Assembly (NCBI GenBank): GCA_014138095.1
Contig: JACGXE010000005.1
Span: forward strand, 186,001 to 250,000
DNA length: 64,000 bases
DNA from: Ochrobactrum sp. RH2CCR150
GTDB taxonomy: Bacteria; Pseudomonadota; Alphaproteobacteria; Rhizobiales; Rhizobiaceae
Direction of reading: 5' to 3'
This document shows, one piece after another, positions 40,736 to 50,211 of this stretch (positions are counted from its first letter, which is position 1; the number at the start of each line of letters is the position of its first letter). Under the pieces are notes generated by a model. It was not told where the DNA came from. It was given only the letters and a program-made list of their open reading frames with translations, and did no database searches. The translations under genes were made by a program, and so were the position numbers.

Positions 40736-41680
40736 TTAGCCGGACTTCGACGGAGACGGAAGGGTCTCCGCCAGCCAATCCAGAAATTTCTGCGTCACTT
40801 CGTTTCGATTTATGTCGTTGAGGCTTTCATGACGTGTTTCAGCCAGGATGAGGCAGGTCACTCGCGTGAACCCCATGCGCCGCATGCGTTCTGCCAGCCG
40901 GGAGACGGCAGCACCTTTGGCAGTAGCTGGATCTTCGCTGCCGCCGACCAGATGAAAGGGCAGGCTGCGCGGGATATTGCTGAAGTTGCGATCATCCGCA
41001 CCGCGCGCAGTCATGTGCACGAGATCGAGCCATAGCGATACGGTGGCGTCGAAGCCGCAGAGTGGATCGGCGACATAGGCATCGACCTCCGCCGGGTCGC
41101 GCGACAGCCAGTCGAAGGGCGTGCGATGACCGGGTATGGCGCGGCCCCAGGCGCGGAAGGTTAGTTTCGGCAGAAGGCTGCTTGGAACATCTGAGCCTTT
41201 CAACATGCGCTCTATATAAAGAAGTGCTGCAGCGGCTTTGGCTTCAAGCCCGCCGTCGAAATTGGCATTCCAGATTGCAGCGGCGTCCACCGTGTCGGCA
41301 TGGTCCAGCACATAGTTCAGGGTAATCAGTCCACCCATCGAATGCCCGAACACGACCACCGGCAAGCCGGGATGCTCAAGGTGAATGTGGCGGTTCAGTG
41401 CTAGAACATCGTTGATGGCCACATCATGGCCTTGCTTTTGTGAAAACATTCCTCTCGGCGCATGAGCGCCAATATTCACGCCATGGCCACGGTGGTCATG
41501 CGCATAGACGTGATAGCCAGCGTCTGCGAGCGCTTTGGCAAACCGGCCATAGCGCGCGGAATGTTCCGCAAGGCCGTGGCAGATTTGAACGACCGCCCGT
41601 GGCGCATCGGCAAGCGCGCTTCGAAACGGCAGTTGCGTCGCGTCGGACAGGGAGATGTGATGAACGGTTTCAAACGACAT
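40736..41680 (-). CDS. Alpha/beta hydrolase, monoacylglycerol lipase/lysophospholipase-like
   Basis: A 314-residue serine hydrolase. It has the family opening VQICHGLAEHSARYGRFAKALADAGYHVYAHDHRGHG, the nucleophile elbow GHSMGG (serine near residue 118) and the later acid and histidine in VGGSEDPATAKG and LAETRHESLNDINRNEV. It matches the PldB/monoglyceride lipase group, acting on lysophospholipids or monoacylglycerols. No signal peptide is visible. The start is ATG 41680, with a weak Shine-Dalgarno; an upstream TTG is possible. Confidence 0.86.
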   Translation of the reverse strand: MSFETVHHISLSDATQLPFRSALADAPRAVVQICHGLAEHSARYGRFAKALADAGYHVYAHDHRGHGVNIGAHAPRGMFSQKQGHDVAINDVLALNRHIHLEHPGLPVVVFGHSMGGLITLNYVLDHADTVDAAAIWNANFDGGLEAKAAAALLYIERMLKGSDVPSSLLPKLTFRAWGRAIPGHRTPFDWLSRDPAEVDAYVADPLCGFDATVSLWLDLVHMTARGADDRNFSNIPRSLPFHLVGGSEDPATAKGAAVSRLAERMRRMGFTRVTCLILAETRHESLNDINRNEVTQKFLDWLAETLPSPSKSG

Positions 41681-41910
41681 TTCGCCATCTGATTTTATGC
41701 CGCGCAAATAGTCAATTCCCCCGTTGAGCGCGGCATTAAAAGAGGCATGACAACGTTGTATGAGCGAATTTTAGGCAAAAGCGTTTTTTGTGCAAATTCT
41801 GCTTGAAATGCGTGAAAAGCTGGGCAAATCTACGCTCAACGGGGAAATACAGGGGCTTTGACGGACATAAAGGGCGTCATTTAGAGAAATCCAAGCCATC
41901 ATTTGCAGGC

Positions 41911-41990
41911 CGTCCGATGAAAGGGAGGAAACTTTCGCGGACGGTGGCCAGAGGGGAAACCGGGTGACGGAAATATCCGCGCCCGGTTTC
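41911..41990. other. Two tandem strong hairpins upstream of ettA
   Basis: Hairpin A (41911-41945) pairs CCGTCCG with CGGACGG and inner GAAAG with CTTTC, exposing GGAGGAA on the plus strand or TTCCTCC on the minus strand. Hairpin B (41956-41990) pairs GAAACCGGG with CCCGGTTTC, has an inner CGGA/TCCG stem, and is followed by ATTCTTTT. This could be a leader or attenuator of ettA, or a small RNA on either strand. I do not recognise a named family. The rest of the 495-bp gap (41681-42175) shows no supported gene. Confidence 0.45.
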
Positions 41991-42175
41991 ATTCTTTTAA
42001 GCCCCATTTTTCAAGCGCGTGCTTCTTCGAACAATGTCTTGCCCGTCATTTTTGTTTTACGCGATGGCGTTTGCGTCTGCTCTTTATTTGGCCTACATAC
42101 GCCTCAGCAATTTCCGCGCGGTTCGGCTTCGTATGAACCCGCCGCGCTTTCCAACCCGTGGAGACGACGCGCTTT

Positions 42176-43825
42176 ATGGCACGCCAATTCATTTATCATA
42201 TGTCCGGCCTGAACAAGGCTTACGGAGCCAAGAAGGTTATCGAAAACCTTCACCTGTCATTCTATCCAGATGCGAAGATCGGTATTCTCGGCCCCAACGG
42301 TGCCGGTAAGTCGACGATCCTCAAGATCATGGCCGGTCTCGACAAGGAATATACCGGCGAAGCCTGGCTTGCAGACGGCGCTACGTGCGGTTATCTCGCA
42401 CAGGAACCGCATCTCGATCCAGACAAGACTGTGCTCGGCAACGTGATGGAAGGTGTGGCAGCAAAGACCGCCATTCTCGACCGTTACAACGAACTGATGA
42501 TGAACTATTCTGATGAAACCGCCGACGAAGGCGCGGCGCTTCAGGATGTCATCGACAGCCAGAACCTCTGGGATCTGGAAAGCCAGGTTGAAATGGCGAT
42601 GGAAGCGTTGCGCTGCCCGCCAGCCGATGCCGATGTCACCAAGCTTTCGGGCGGTGAGCGTCGTCGCGTTGCACTTTGCAAGCTGCTGCTGTCGAAGCCT
42701 GACCTGCTGCTGCTCGACGAACCGACCAACCACCTTGACGCTGAAACCACGGCATGGCTGGAAAAGCATCTGCGCGAATATCAGGGCGCTGTCCTGCTTA
42801 TCACGCACGATCGCTACTTCCTCGACAATGTGACCGGCTGGATTCTCGAACTCGACCGTGGTCGTGGCATTCCTTACGAAGGCAACTACTCGGCTTATCT
42901 TGAAGCCAAGGCCAAGCGCATGATTCAGGAAGGACGTGAAGAAGATTCGCGTCAGAAAGCTCTTGAGCGTGAGCGCCAGTGGATTGCCGCAAGCCCGAAG
43001 GCACGTCAGGCCAAGTCGAAAGCCCGTATCAAGGCTTACGATCAGCTGGTCGAAGCTGCGGAAAATCAGCGTCCTGGCGATGCCCAGATTCTGATCCCGG
43101 CAGGTGAGCGTCTCGGCCAGGTGGTTATTGAAGCTGAAGGTCTGACCAAGTCGTTTGGCGACCGCATGCTGATCGAAAACCTGACCTTCAAGCTGCCTCC
43201 GGGCGGTATCGTTGGTGTTATCGGCCCGAACGGCGCCGGTAAGTCGACGCTGTTCAAGATGATCACTGGTCAGGAAAAGCCGGATTCCGGTTCGATCCGC
43301 ATCGGTGATACTGTGCATCTTGGCTACGTCGATCAGAGCCGCGATCACCTTGATCCGAACAAGAATGTCTGGGAAGAAATTTCCGGTGGCAACGACATCA
43401 TCAAGCTCGGCAAGTTTGAAATGAACTCGCGCGCTTATTGCGGTGCGTTCAACTTCAAGGGCGGCGATCAGCAGGCCAAGGTTGGTAACCTTTCCGGTGG
43501 TCAGCGCAACCGCGTGCATCTTGCCAAAATGTTGCAGGCAGGCGGCAACGTTCTGCTCCTCGACGAACCGACCAACGATCTTGATACGGAAACGCTGGCA
43601 GCGCTTGAAGATGCGCTCGAAAAATATGCTGGCTGCGCTGTTATCATCTCCCACGATCGTATGTTCCTCGATCGTCTGGCGACGCATATCCTCGCTTTCG
43701 AAGGCGACAGCCATGTTGAATGGTTCGAAGGCAACTTCGAAGATTATGAGGCTGACAAGGTCCGTCGTCTCGGACCGGAAAGCGTCAACCCGAAGCGGGT
43801 GACCTACAAGCCGCTTACCCGATAA
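42176..43825 (+). CDS. ettA: Energy-dependent translational throttle protein EttA (ABC-F)
   Basis: A 549-residue cytoplasmic ABC-F ATPase that binds the ribosomal E site and gates translation according to ATP level. Two intact ATPase domains are present: Walker [10 protein letters not shown] (near residues 39 and 356), signatures [12 protein letters not shown] and [11 protein letters not shown], and Walker [13 protein letters not shown] and [12 protein letters not shown]. The arm and the linker PtIM ([23 protein letters not shown]) lie between them. Both catalytic glutamates are present. The ATG at 42176 ([12 protein letters not shown]) matches the family start. Confidence 0.96.
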   Translation: MARQFIYHMSGLNKAYGAKKVIENLHLSFYPDAKIGILGPNGAGKSTILKIMAGLDKEYTGEAWLADGATCGYLAQEPHLDPDKTVLGNVMEGVAAKTAILDRYNELMMNYSDETADEGAALQDVIDSQNLWDLESQVEMAMEALRCPPADADVTKLSGGERRRVALCKLLLSKPDLLLLDEPTNHLDAETTAWLEKHLREYQGAVLLITHDRYFLDNVTGWILELDRGRGIPYEGNYSAYLEAKAKRMIQEGREEDSRQKALERERQWIAASPKARQAKSKARIKAYDQLVEAAENQRPGDAQILIPAGERLGQVVIEAEGLTKSFGDRMLIENLTFKLPPGGIVGVIGPNGAGKSTLFKMITGQEKPDSGSIRIGDTVHLGYVDQSRDHLDPNKNVWEEISGGNDIIKLGKFEMNSRAYCGAFNFKGGDQQAKVGNLSGGQRNRVHLAKMLQAGGNVLLLDEPTNDLDTETLAALEDALEKYAGCAVIISHDRMFLDRLATHILAFEGDSHVEWFEGNFEDYEADKVRRLGPESVNPKRVTYKPLTR

Positions 43826-43833
43826 TGACTTCC

Positions 43834-43860
43834 AAGGCCGGTGCATCGCACCGGCCTTTT
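43834..43860 (+). terminator. Intrinsic terminator after ettA
   Basis: AAGGCCGGTGC-ATC-GCACCGGCCTTTT. It lies 22 bp before the start of tam, so it may attenuate rather than fully separate the two genes. Confidence 0.82.
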
Positions 43861-43881
43861 CATTTGATGAAAGGAAAGACG

Positions 43882-44649
43882 ATGAAAGACTGGTCCGCAA
43901 AACAGTATCTGAAGTTTGAAGATGAACGCAGCCGCCCGGCGCGCGATCTTCTGGCGCAGATACCCCTGACAGCGCCGCGCAAGGTGGTTGATATTGGCTG
44001 TGGACCCGGCAATTCAACCGAGCTTCTTGTGGAACGCTGGCCGGATGCTCAGATCTCGGGCTTCGATACATCGCCAGATATGATCGACAAGGCGAAGACC
44101 CGATTGCCGGATGTGGAGTTCTTCATCAGCGATGCCGCCAGTTTCGAGCCGGATACCGAAACCGACGTGTTGTTCTCCAACGCCGTCTTCCAGTGGTTGC
44201 CTGATCATATCGAGCAATTGCAGCGGCTTTTGTCCTTGATGCAGTCGGGTGCATTTTTGGCGATCCAGATGCCGGATAATATGGGCGAGCAAACCCATGT
44301 CGGGATGCGTGATGTTGCCAAGACCGCGCCTTTTGCCGCCAAGATCGGCAAGACGGGCAGGGGCGTGTTGCCGCCGGTCGCCACCTATTACAACGCGTTT
44401 GCGGCCGATGCGGCACGGATCGATATCTGGCACACGATCTACAATCACCCGCTCGCAGGCGTCGATGCCATTGTGGAATGGGTCAAGGGCACGGGCCTTC
44501 GGCCGTTCCTCGACCCGCTGGACGCGGATGAGCAGGTGGCCTATCTCGCAGCCTACAAAGAGCGCATCGCGCCCCATTATCCGACGACTCGCGACGGCAA
44601 GGTGCTGCTTCGATTCCCGCGCATCTTCATGGTTGTTCAGAAGCGATAA
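43882..44649 (+). CDS. tam: Trans-aconitate 2-methyltransferase
   Basis: A 255-residue SAM-dependent enzyme that methylates trans-aconitate, a toxic by-product of the TCA intermediate cis-aconitate. The family start [24 protein letters not shown] is clear, with the SAM motif [26 protein letters not shown] and the C-terminal [18 protein letters not shown] precedes the ATG. The 303-bp gap that follows (44650-44952) holds the promoter of the transporter gene; nothing else recognised. Confidence 0.93.
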   Translation: MKDWSAKQYLKFEDERSRPARDLLAQIPLTAPRKVVDIGCGPGNSTELLVERWPDAQISGFDTSPDMIDKAKTRLPDVEFFISDAASFEPDTETDVLFSNAVFQWLPDHIEQLQRLLSLMQSGAFLAIQMPDNMGEQTHVGMRDVAKTAPFAAKIGKTGRGVLPPVATYYNAFAADAARIDIWHTIYNHPLAGVDAIVEWVKGTGLRPFLDPLDADEQVAYLAAYKERIAPHYPTTRDGKVLLRFPRIFMVVQKR

Positions 44650-44952
44650 TCATGCCGAAACCGGTCACTACACGGGGATGTGATTAATGCTCTCCGTGTC
44701 GATGGCTGCGTTGATCCAGGATTTTTGCAATTATTTCAAAGAACTGCGATGGGCGGTGGCAGATGAATTGTCATCGCCCGCTTTGCCATGCGCCACGGGT
44801 CAATAGATTGCATGCAAACGATTTTGCACCTATGGTCTGGTCGCATTCTGGACCTGCGCTAATTTAGCGAGCATCCTTATAACGTTGCGTCATCCAACAT
44901 TATCGCTGTCGTTCGATGTGGGTAGCAGAATCCGCTTTTGGGAGTTTTTAAC

Positions 44953-46293
44953 ATGAGCAATGCAGGAACGCATGAGGATGCCAATGGCGAGATCGAAGCG
45001 GTGCATGACGCCCACGATACGCGCCGTCGTGTCTATGCGATTGTGGCCAGCGCCTCGGGCAATCTGGTCGAATGGTATGATTTCTACGTTTATTCGTTTG
45101 GTGCGCTTTACTTCGCATCGCAGTTTTTCCCGGCCGAGGATCAGACCAGCCAGCTTTTGAATGCAGCTGCGATTTTCGCGGCTGGCTTTTTGATGCGTCC
45201 GATCGGCGGCTGGTTGTTCGGCCGTATCGCCGACAAGCTGGGCCGTCGCACATCGATGCTGATTTCCGTCACCATGATGTGTTTTGGCTCGTTTGCCATC
45301 GCTATTCTGCCGACCTACGCATCGATTGGCGTGCTGGCTCCTGTGCTGCTGCTGATCGTGCGTCTGTTGCAGGGCCTTTCGGTGGGCGGCGAATATGGCA
45401 CGACAGCGACCTATATGAGTGAAGTGGCGCTCGCTGGGCGTCGCGGCTTCTTCTCGTCGTTTCAGTATGTCACGCTGATCGGCGGCCAGCTTCTGGCCGT
45501 TCTGGTGATCGTGGTTCTCCAGTTCCTGCTCACATCCGAGCAGCTTCACGCCTGGGGCTGGCGCATCCCGTTTGCAATCGGCGGTCTTGCGGCCATCGTA
45601 GCGCTCTTTCTGCGCCGCACGCTGCATGAAACCACCACGGAAGAAACCCGTAACAGCAAGGCTGCAGGCAGCTTTGCCACCATCTGGAAGCATCACCGCA
45701 AGGCGTTTCTGGTGGTTGTCGGCTTCACGGCAGGCGGTTCGCTCGCCTTCTATACCTTCACCACCTATATGCAGAAATATCTGGTCAATACCGCCGGTAT
45801 GAGCAAGGAAACCGCCAGCGAAACGATGACCTTCGTGCTGCTGGCCTATATGCTCATGCAGCCTCTATTTGGCGCGCTGTCCGACAAGATCGGTCGCAAG
45901 ACCATGATGATCGGCTTTGGCGGTATTTCGATCCTCACGACCATCCCGCTGATGACGCTGATCGGCTCGGTGCAAAGCTCGACCATGGCCTTCATCTATA
46001 TCGTGATCGCGCTGGCCGTGGTGAGCATGTACACCTCCATCAGCGGCATCGTGAAGGCCGAGCTTTTCCCGGCGGAAGTGCGTGCACTGGGCGTCGGTTT
46101 CTCCTACGCTATCGCCAATGCGATCTTTGGTGGCACGGCGGAATATGTCGCGCTGTGGTTCAAGCAGCAGGGCATGGAAAGCGGCTTCTTCTGGTACGTG
46201 ACCATCATGATGGTCATCGTGTTTGCGGTCAGCATCTTTATGCCGAACCCGCGCAAGCACGGCTATCTCCAGGGGCATGGGTCTGTCGATTAA
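44953..46293 (+). CDS. MFS transporter, metabolite:H+ symporter (MHS/KgtP-like) family
   Basis: A 446-residue, 12-helix inner-membrane symporter. It has the MHS hallmarks [15 protein letters not shown] in helix 1, the [14 protein letters not shown] loop 2-3 motif and [21 protein letters not shown] in helix 4. The C-terminal half repeats [14 protein letters not shown]. The closest described group is alpha-ketoglutarate permease KgtP; relatives carry citrate, proline/betaine or shikimate, so the substrate is open. GGGAG lies 9 bp before ATG 44953. Confidence 0.88.
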   Translation: MSNAGTHEDANGEIEAVHDAHDTRRRVYAIVASASGNLVEWYDFYVYSFGALYFASQFFPAEDQTSQLLNAAAIFAAGFLMRPIGGWLFGRIADKLGRRTSMLISVTMMCFGSFAIAILPTYASIGVLAPVLLLIVRLLQGLSVGGEYGTTATYMSEVALAGRRGFFSSFQYVTLIGGQLLAVLVIVVLQFLLTSEQLHAWGWRIPFAIGGLAAIVALFLRRTLHETTTEETRNSKAAGSFATIWKHHRKAFLVVVGFTAGGSLAFYTFTTYMQKYLVNTAGMSKETASETMTFVLLAYMLMQPLFGALSDKIGRKTMMIGFGGISILTTIPLMTLIGSVQSSTMAFIYIVIALAVVSMYTSISGIVKAELFPAEVRALGVGFSYAIANAIFGGTAEYVALWFKQQGMESGFFWYVTIMMVIVFAVSIFMPNPRKHGYLQGHGSVD

Positions 46294-46314
46294 ACGGCCC
46301 TAAGCCTCTACGAT

Positions 46315-46340
46315 CAAACGCCGCCTCCGGGCGGCGTTTT
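46315..46340. terminator. Intrinsic terminator between convergent MHS transporter and DUF2293 genes
   Basis: AAACGCCGCC-TCCG-GGCGGCGTTTT, symmetric and bidirectional. Confidence 0.85.
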
Positions 46341-46663
46341 CACATCTCCACCGCTTCGTCGTCTTCCGGCGACAAAAGCCGCGTTGCACGCCATTCCGTC
46401 AGCTTTGAATTGATAGCATCTAGCACGAAGAAGCGGGCGGATTCCTTGTCGTATCCGTCATCGCGCAACGTATCGTAATCCGTATGGGCATGGCGCACAT
46501 GCGCCACCGTGGCAAGCCACACCGCTGTGGATGGCGGCAGTGTCTTCATATGCGGGGCGAGAGCCGCCGCTCTGATTGGCTCGGAATCTGAATAGGGAAC
46601 CGCCGGAAGCAGCAATGTGAGCGATTTGGCGATTGCCTTCTGACGCATAGTGCTCGCACGCAT
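46340..46663 (-). CDS. DUF2293-like small protein
   Basis: A 107-residue cytoplasmic protein with the pattern of DUF2293: MRQKAIAKSLTLLLPAVPYSDSEPIRAAAL, then VWLATVAHVRHAHTDYDTLRDDGYDKESARFFVLDAINSKLTEWRATRLL. Function unknown. The ATG at 46663 has AGGAAAGGAAAG upstream; the frame continues further upstream without a good site. Its 5' region faces the ArsR-methyltransferase gene, so the palindrome at 46751-46773 lies in a shared divergent control region. Confidence 0.72.
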   Translation of the reverse strand: MRASTMRQKAIAKSLTLLLPAVPYSDSEPIRAAALAPHMKTLPPSTAVWLATVAHVRHAHTDYDTLRDDGYDKESARFFVLDAINSKLTEWRATRLLSPEDDEAVEM

Positions 46664-46750
46664 GGCGCTTTCCTTTCCTGCATTCACTGTGAACGAATCC
46701 CCAGCTCGATTCATTCTGCCATGAAAAGCGCTTGCATAGGAATGCCTTTC

Positions 46751-46773
46751 CATATAAACATATCTTTATATGT
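46751..46773. promoter_or_regulatory. Palindromic operator upstream of the ArsR-methyltransferase/metF operon
   Basis: Two overlapping perfect inverted repeats are present: CATATAAA/TTTATATG (46751-46772) and ACATAT-CTTT-ATATGT (46758-46773). AT-rich palindromes of this form are typical ArsR-family operators. The site is 47 bp upstream of the regulator start, which fits autoregulation. Binding is inferred. Confidence 0.65.
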
Positions 46774-46819
46774 TTTTAGGCGCAATGTGGGTTGCGCGTC
46801 CAACGGAAGAGCTGAAGAT

Positions 46820-47839
46820 ATGGCCGGTTTGCAGTTGCAACTCGATCAGATGGTGGATGTGCTGAAGGCAGTGGCAGAGCCAAGCCGTCTGCGCATTCTG
46901 GCGCTTCTGGCGCGGGGCGACCTGACGGTTTCCGATCTGACGACCATTCTCGGCCAGTCGCAGCCGCGCGTGTCACGCCATCTCAAGCTATTGGGCGAAG
47001 CCGATCTCATCGACCGCTATCAGGAAGGGGCATGGGCCTATTTCCGGTTGGCGGATAATGCGATCTGCGGCGATCTTGCGCGTGGCTTGCTGGCGCGTCT
47101 CGACCGTTCCGATGCGCTGGTCGAGCGCGATCTGGAGCGGCTTTCACAGGTCAAATCCAGCCGTCAGGAAAAGGCTGCGGCCTATTTCAGCGCCAATGCA
47201 GGCAGCTGGGGTGAAATCCGCAAGCTGCATGTGTCCGAAAATGCGGTTGAAACCGCACTCAAGAAGATCGTCGGCGAGAAGCCGTTTCAGGCCATGCTCG
47301 ATGTCGGAACCGGTACCGGGCGCTTGCTGGAGCTTTTCGCGCCGCTTTATGCGCGTGGTCTCGGCATCGACATCAATCGCGACATGCTGGCGGTAGCCCG
47401 CGCCAATCTCGATCTTGCAGCCATCGGCAATGCGCAGGTGCGTCAGGGCGATGTTTATGCCCTGCCGGTCGAACGTGAGAGCTTCGATCTGGTGACGATC
47501 CATCAGGTGCTTCACTTTCTGGACGATCCGCTTTCGGCGATCCGCGAAGGCGCACGTGCGCTACGCCCGAATGGTCGTTTGCTGATTGTCGATTTTGCGC
47601 CGCACACGCTCGAATTCCTACGCGAAGACCATGCGCATTTGCGCCTCGGCTTCAGCGACGAGCAGATGCTGGGCTGGATGAAGGAAGCAGGCCTTGAGCC
47701 TGAAAAGACGCTGGAGCTTACCCCGAAGGGCGCAAACGGCGATGAGGGACTGACCGTCAAGCTTTGGCTTGCACGCGATCCGCGTCTGCTCATTGCTGAT
47801 CCGGCAAAGAATGAATCAAGCATGACGGAGACAGTGTGA
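46820..47839 (+). CDS. ArsR-family regulator fused to a SAM-dependent methyltransferase domain (SahR-like)
   Basis: A 339-residue fusion. The N-terminal winged helix (about 1-90) has VLKAVAEPSRLRILALLARGDLTVSDLTTILGQSQPRVSRHLKLL. The C-terminal class I methyltransferase-fold domain (about 115-310) has MLDVGTGTGRLLELF and GLGIDINRDMLAVAR. Similar fusions in Proteobacteria (SahR) sense S-adenosylhomocysteine and control the methionine cycle. Placement directly before metF, with a TGATG stop/start overlap, supports that role. The ATG at 46820 is chosen because the helix-turn-helix domain begins there. Whether the methyltransferase domain is catalytic or only a ligand sensor is unknown. Confidence 0.85.
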   Translation: MAGLQLQLDQMVDVLKAVAEPSRLRILALLARGDLTVSDLTTILGQSQPRVSRHLKLLGEADLIDRYQEGAWAYFRLADNAICGDLARGLLARLDRSDALVERDLERLSQVKSSRQEKAAAYFSANAGSWGEIRKLHVSENAVETALKKIVGEKPFQAMLDVGTGTGRLLELFAPLYARGLGIDINRDMLAVARANLDLAAIGNAQVRQGDVYALPVERESFDLVTIHQVLHFLDDPLSAIREGARALRPNGRLLIVDFAPHTLEFLREDHAHLRLGFSDEQMLGWMKEAGLEPEKTLELTPKGANGDEGLTVKLWLARDPRLLIADPAKNESSMTETV

Positions 47840-48750
47840 TGGGTTTTTATGGTCTTTCCCGCCGACCGGATGTCGGCCAGACCACCCGGGTATCGTTCGA
47901 ATTCTTTCCGCCCAAGTCGGAAGAAATGGAACAGCGGCTCTGGGAAACGGTCACACGGCTGGCGCCTTTGCAACCGGAATTCGTCTCGGTCACGTATGGT
48001 GCGGGCGGCTCCACGCGTGAGCGTACGATCCGCACCGTCGCGCGTATCCTGAAGGAAACCGATATCCAGCCTGCGGCGCATCTGACCTGTGTGGATGCGA
48101 CGCGCGAGGAAGTTGACCGCGTAGTCCGCGAGTTCGCCGATCTCGGCGTCAACCGTTTCGTGGCCCTGCGCGGGGATCCGGCTGCGGGTATTGGCGAAAA
48201 ATATGTGCCGACAACCGGCGGCTATCTGAATGGCGCTGATCTGGTCGGCGGCCTGCGCCAGATTGCGGATTTTGATATTTCGGTTTCGGCCTATCCGGAA
48301 AAGCATCCGGAAAGCCCCGATTTCGCAACCGATATCGACATGCTGAAGCGCAAGGTGGACGCTGGTGCAACGCGCGCGATCACGCAGTTCTTCTTCGAGA
48401 ACGATCTTTATGAGCGTTATGTCGAGCGCGTGCGCCGGGCTGGGATTTATATCCCGATCGTTCCGGGTGTCTTGCCGGTGCATAATTTCAAGCAGGTCAA
48501 GAATTTCTGCGCCCGTTCCGCGACGCATATCCCAGCCTGGCTGGCAGAGCGTTTCGACGGGCTGGAAAACGACCCGCAGACGCATCAGCTGGTGGCTGCG
48601 GCCATCGCCGCCGAACAGGTTATGGATCTGATCGAACGCGGCGTGCAGGACTTCCATTTCTATACGATGAACCGCGCCGATCTGCCCTATGCGATCTGCC
48701 ATATGATTGGCATTCGCCCGAAGACCGAAGCGGCTCTGGAGCCTGCCTGA
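47839..48750 (+). CDS. metF: 5,10-methylenetetrahydrofolate reductase
   Basis: A 303-residue FAD enzyme that reduces methylene-THF to methyl-THF, the methyl donor for methionine synthesis. Motifs: TRVSFEFFPPKSEEME near residue 17 (catalytic Glu), SVTYGAGGSTRERT, HLTCVDATREE, ALRGDPA, GGYPEKHPES-type loop (SAYPEKHPESPD) and GATRAITQFFFEND. The 3' part ends FYTMNRADL. It is translationally coupled to the upstream regulator (1-bp overlap in TGATG). Confidence 0.95.
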   Translation: MGFYGLSRRPDVGQTTRVSFEFFPPKSEEMEQRLWETVTRLAPLQPEFVSVTYGAGGSTRERTIRTVARILKETDIQPAAHLTCVDATREEVDRVVREFADLGVNRFVALRGDPAAGIGEKYVPTTGGYLNGADLVGGLRQIADFDISVSAYPEKHPESPDFATDIDMLKRKVDAGATRAITQFFFENDLYERYVERVRRAGIYIPIVPGVLPVHNFKQVKNFCARSATHIPAWLAERFDGLENDPQTHQLVAAAIAAEQVMDLIERGVQDFHFYTMNRADLPYAICHMIGIRPKTEAALEPA

Positions 48751-48759
48751 GAACAAAAG

Positions 48760-48786
48760 AAAGCCCGCCGTTTCGGCGGGCTTTCT
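48760..48786 (+). terminator. Intrinsic terminator after metF
   Basis: AAAGCCCGCCG-TTT-CGGCGGGCTTT with a T-rich tail. Confidence 0.88.
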
Positions 48787-48849
48787 GTTTCTTGCGAGAC
48801 CGGTCTATCCTCGAAACCTGTGTCGCCGTAATGGTCTAATGCGTCTGCT

Positions 48850-48936
48850 TTACGGTATGACGCCTGCTATCAACGCTGCAACAAATGCAAATGCTGCACA
48901 GATCATGAGGACATTCAAAGATCGTGTCAGTCCCAT
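48850..48936 (-). CDS. 28-residue single-span membrane peptide
   Basis: A very short frame beginning MGLTRSLNVLMICAAFAFVA: a short polar N-terminus, then a hydrophobic segment of about 19 residues ending in GVIP. A strong Shine-Dalgarno, AAGGAG, sits exactly 8 bp before the ATG, which is what makes this believable. A longer in-frame extension upstream has no ribosome site. No family recognised. It lies alone between metF and the AEC transporter gene. The 270 bp upstream (48937-49206) hold its promoter and nothing else recognised. Confidence 0.55.
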   Translation of the reverse strand: MGLTRSLNVLMICAAFAFVAALIAGVIP

Positions 48937-49206
48937 CGGTCTGTCTCCTTCATATGCGCCAGACAAGCGTCCGGCGCGCGCTGGTAGAGACTGGAATCTA
49001 AGCGCAAAAAGCCGCGAACAAAAGAAGATTTCGTACTGCAACCTGGCGTGATTGCGAAAAAAACCTTCTGTTTACCACCTAAGTTATTGAAATTTCTGAC
49101 CTGAAAAATCTGTTCACATTTCATGAAAAAGACACAGAACTGACAGGATTTACGGGGCAATTGCCACAATTTCCACAGGCTGTTTGCGGCGATCCCCCGC
49201 TTTTCG

Positions 49207-50142
49207 TCAGCGGATCAGGGCGAGAAACGCCGACAGGGTCACCACGGAAATGACTGTCGAATAGAGAATGACATTGGAGGTGATGGCCGCCTCGCGCCGG
49301 TAATGTTCGGCGAGCATGAAAGGGCCGGTGCCCGTCGGCAATGCCGCGAGAAGAGCGGCACTTTCCGCCATCAGCGGCGGCAATCCGAACACATAGACTG
49401 CAAGCAGCCATGTGGCGAGCGGCTGGACGATCAGCTTGACCGAAACGAGGAAGGCAATGGCGTTGACGCTTTCGCGCTCGACCTTGCGCGATTGTGCGAG
49501 GAACAGGCCAAGCGCTACAAGCGCGCAAGGCGATGCGGCGCCACCGAGCATTTTCAGAAAAGTTTCGGCAGGGGCGGGGATCGTCAACCCGAGGAAAGAG
49601 AAGATCGCTCCAAGTGCTGGTGCAAACAGCAGTGGATTGCGAATGAGCGAGCGGACGACTTTCCAGACGAGATGAAACGGCTTCTTTTCGGTTTGCAGGC
49701 CGATTTCGATCAGCACGATCGCAAAGGCGAAAGTGACGCAAACGGTGATGATGATGGAGATGGTGGTTGCGGCCAGAACGCCAGAGCCGAAAGCGATCAT
49801 CGACAGCGGAATGCCCATATAGCCGGTATTGGGATAGGCGGCATTGAGTCCGTCGAGCGCGGTGTCGGCAAGGGGCAGCTTTCCGCGCAGCCGCACCAGA
49901 AAGGGCAGGACGAAGGCGATGGCGCTGCTCAGCAGGAAGACGGCGATGAAGCCCGGCTGCCAGAGTTCGCTGCCATGCGTATTGGCCATGATGTCGAACA
50001 AAAGCGCAGGCAGCGCGAGATAGACCACGAAGCGGTTCAGCTCTGCAATGGCATGTGGTCCCAGTATTTTCAGCTTGAAGGCGCCCCATCCGGAGAAAAT
50101 GAGCGCAAATACAGGCAGGACGACGAGCAGGGTAGTGAGCAT
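49207..50142 (-). CDS. AEC (auxin efflux carrier) family transporter
   Basis: A 311-residue inner-membrane protein with about ten transmembrane helices and the family signature in AIAELNRFVVYLALPALLFDIMA and the central LDGLNAAYPNTGYMGIPLSMIAFG. C-terminal helices include GLPPLMAESAALLAALPTGTGPFMLAEHY. Bacterial relatives carry malate, malonate or other organic acids; the substrate here is unknown. Confidence 0.88.
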   Translation of the reverse strand: MLTTLLVVLPVFALIFSGWGAFKLKILGPHAIAELNRFVVYLALPALLFDIMANTHGSELWQPGFIAVFLLSSAIAFVLPFLVRLRGKLPLADTALDGLNAAYPNTGYMGIPLSMIAFGSGVLAATTISIIITVCVTFAFAIVLIEIGLQTEKKPFHLVWKVVRSLIRNPLLFAPALGAIFSFLGLTIPAPAETFLKMLGGAASPCALVALGLFLAQSRKVERESVNAIAFLVSVKLIVQPLATWLLAVYVFGLPPLMAESAALLAALPTGTGPFMLAEHYRREAAITSNVILYSTVISVVTLSAFLALIR

Positions 50143-50211
50143 GAAACAGGCATTCGTGATGAGAGCAGAATAGGAAAAGGCGCGGGGATGATCCCGCGCC
50201 TTATGATGTGC

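Noticed and set aside
41771-42007. 78-codon minus-strand frame upstream of ettA
   Set aside because: It spans the two hairpins and has no family. More likely an accident of an open frame.
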